Positions 42,231 to 43,180 of a stretch of DNA of 43,180 bases are shown here, piece after piece. This DNA comes from Nonomuraea harbinensis (lineage in GTDB: Bacteria; Actinomycetota; Actinomycetes; Streptosporangiales; Streptosporangiaceae). The notes beneath the pieces were generated by a model. That model was given only the letters and a program-made list of their open reading frames with translations, was not told the DNA's origin and made no database searches. Location of the stretch: assembly GCF_019396385.1 (NCBI RefSeq), contig NZ_JAHKRN010000063.1:1-43180 (forward strand). The letters are read 5' to 3'. The translations under genes were made by a program, and so were the position numbers. The stretch's first letter is position 1, and each line of letters opens with the position of its first letter.

Positions 42231-42884
42231 GTGTCCAGATCAAGTACCCGTGACGCCCTGCTCCGGCAGGGCGCACTGCTGTTCGCCCGGCACGGGGTCG
42301 CCGACGTGACCACCCGTCAGTTGCACGAGGCCATCGGGGCGCGTAACGAGTCGGCGCTGCATTACCACTTCGGCGGCAAGGACGGCCTGGTGGAGGCCAT
42401 CCTGCGCGGGCATCTGGAGGCCGTCGAGGCGCGCCGCGCGCCGCTGGTCGCCGCCGTCGCCGCCGACGACCTGACCGCGGACCCGCGGGCCCTGGTCCAC
42501 GCGCTCGCCGCCCCCATGGACGAGGACCTCGGCACCGAGCTGGGCCGGGCCCACCTGCGCATCGTGGCCAGGCTCAGCTATCCCTCGCTCGCCTATCGGC
42601 GGCCGTTCCGGATCGTGGACGCGCCGGCGGGGCTCGCGGTCGTGCGATGGCTGCACGCGACGCTCGAACCGCTCCCCCGCCCCCTCCGGCTGGAGCGGCT
42701 CGCCATGCTGCGGTCCCAGCTCATCAGCCTGTTCGGCCTGCGCGCCCAGCTCCTCGACGAGTCGGCTCCCGGCGAGCCGCCGGTGACGGGGAAGCTGTTC
42801 TTCGGCAATCTGCTCGACATGCTCGTCGCCGGACTGACCGCCCCGGCCTCGACGGAGACGCTCGCGGCGATCCCCGCGGAATAG
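42231..42884 (+). CDS. TetR family transcriptional regulator
   Basis: The GTG at 42231 starts MSRSSTRDALLRQGALLFAR, and the TetR HTH follows (GVADVTTRQLHEAIGARNES, LHYHFGGKDGLVEAILRGHL). The 217-residue length and a helical ligand domain (LGTELGRAHLRIVARLSYPS, GKLFFGNLLDMLVAGLT) are typical. It is divergent from the DUF1214/DUF1254 pair, which it most likely represses. The next gene to the right is separated by 156 bases. Confidence 0.88.
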   Translation: MSRSSTRDALLRQGALLFARHGVADVTTRQLHEAIGARNESALHYHFGGKDGLVEAILRGHLEAVEARRAPLVAAVAADDLTADPRALVHALAAPMDEDLGTELGRAHLRIVARLSYPSLAYRRPFRIVDAPAGLAVVRWLHATLEPLPRPLRLERLAMLRSQLISLFGLRAQLLDESAPGEPPVTGKLFFGNLLDMLVAGLTAPASTETLAAIPAE

Positions 42885-42968
42885 TTAAGGGTAACCATTA
42901 GACGGCCGGAGCATAGAGGGCAGACGGCGACCCGGTCAAGCATTCGGCGTCCGCCGGAGAAGGCAATT

Positions 42969-42985
42969 TAATTGTTGCCATTAAC
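42969..42985. promoter_or_regulatory. AT-rich inverted repeat upstream of the lipase gene
   Basis: TTAAT (42969-42973) and ATTAA (42981-42985) flank TGTTGCC. A related word, GGTAACCATTA, lies at 42889-42899. The AT-rich island in GC-rich DNA suggests a promoter or regulator site for the following secreted lipase gene; no regulator is assigned. Confidence 0.3.
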
Positions 42986-43040
42986 TTCTCCGTCGCGCAC
43001 AATCAGGTGGCATTCGTCGGACTCCCCGAGGAGGTCGCCC

Positions 43041-43180
43041 ATGGACGCCGTAGCTCGCGCCGGGACCGCCCTGACAGCAGCGCTGCTGACGTGTCTGGCC
43101 GTGCTGATCCCCGGCACCCCGCCCGCGCGGGCGGACACCGGGCCGATCCTGTTCGTGCACGGCTACGGCGGCAACGGCAG
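43041..43180 (+). CDS. Secreted lipase/esterase, alpha/beta hydrolase, 5' end only
   Basis: ATG 43041 is preceded by GAGGAGG and starts a signal peptide (MDAVARAGTALTAALLTCLA, cleavage near PPARA-D). The mature part begins TGPILFVHGYGGNG, the beta-strand and oxyanion loop HGYGG of secreted triacylglycerol lipases (Lipase_2/EstA group). The window ends after 46 codons, so the catalytic triad is not visible. Confidence 0.7.
   Translation, partial: MDAVARAGTALTAALLTCLAVLIPGTPPARADTGPILFVHGYGGNG

Overview
The window reads as chromosomal DNA of a high-GC filamentous actinomycete, most likely of the Streptosporangiaceae (Nonomuraea-like); that placement is an inference. The grounds are strong GC3 coding on both strands, many GTG/GTGA and ATGA start-stop overlaps, a BTAD/NB-ARC (AfsR-type) regulator, a SigJ-type sigma factor, secreted CBM-bearing hydrolases and an actinobacterial maltose operon without its own ATPase gene. 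There are no rRNA genes, complete tRNAs or CRISPR arrays.

Layout. (1) 1-4.8 kb is accessory DNA: a Tn554-type tyrosine recombinase followed by the stump of a second one, small orphan ORFs, a phage T4 beta-type protein and a tRNA-3'-half-like relic near 4.63 kb. (2) 4.8-8.1 kb holds a MarR regulator with operator-like half-sites, a secreted PHB-depolymerase-type esterase with two FN3 domains and CBM2, and a membrane-anchored carbohydrate-binding protein. (3) 8.3-13.7 kb is the most intriguing block: a small helical protein with a C-terminal beta-type motif is translationally coupled to a STAND/NLR-like ATPase with TPR-like repeats that carries a similar motif at its N-terminus. A frameshifted papain-like protein and a companion share a C-terminal domain and converge on this pair. 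(4) 13.7-18.7 kb holds a DHA2 MFS exporter, a small secreted protein and an AfsR/SARP regulator. (5) 18.8-27.9 kb is a maltose/maltodextrin locus: malE-malF-malG-GH13 glucosidase-lacI on the minus strand, a second lacI (MalR-like) gene and a divergent secreted alpha-amylase with CBM25. TTGCAAG-type operators lie in front of both transcription units.

(6) 27.9-37.5 kb mixes intact genes (zinc-ribbon membrane protein, ArsR, MerR, aldo/keto reductase, KAP-like membrane NTPase, L,D-transpeptidase) with an unusual concentration of damaged ones. These are an Ig-like remnant, a CPBP protease lacking its EExxxR segment, an SDR and a SigJ factor with apparent internal in-frame deletions, a truncated carboxymuconolactone decarboxylase, a C45-acyltransferase remnant and a frameshifted GNAT. 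(7) 37.5-43.2 kb carries a probable yybP-ykoY manganese riboswitch ahead of a TerC-family protein, a winged-helix regulator, a small secreted protein, a coupled DUF1254/DUF1214 pair facing a TetR regulator, and the start of a secreted lipase cut by the window edge.

The maltose locus is the clearest working unit: extracellular amylase releases maltodextrins, the lipoprotein-dependent ABC permease imports them, the cytoplasmic glucosidase hydrolyses them, and the LacI proteins probably repress both units. The most promising candidate for an undescribed system is the NLR/effector pair at 8.3-12.1 kb, whose matching motifs suggest amyloid-type signalling. All functional statements rest on reading the sequence and remembered family features; no database search was run.
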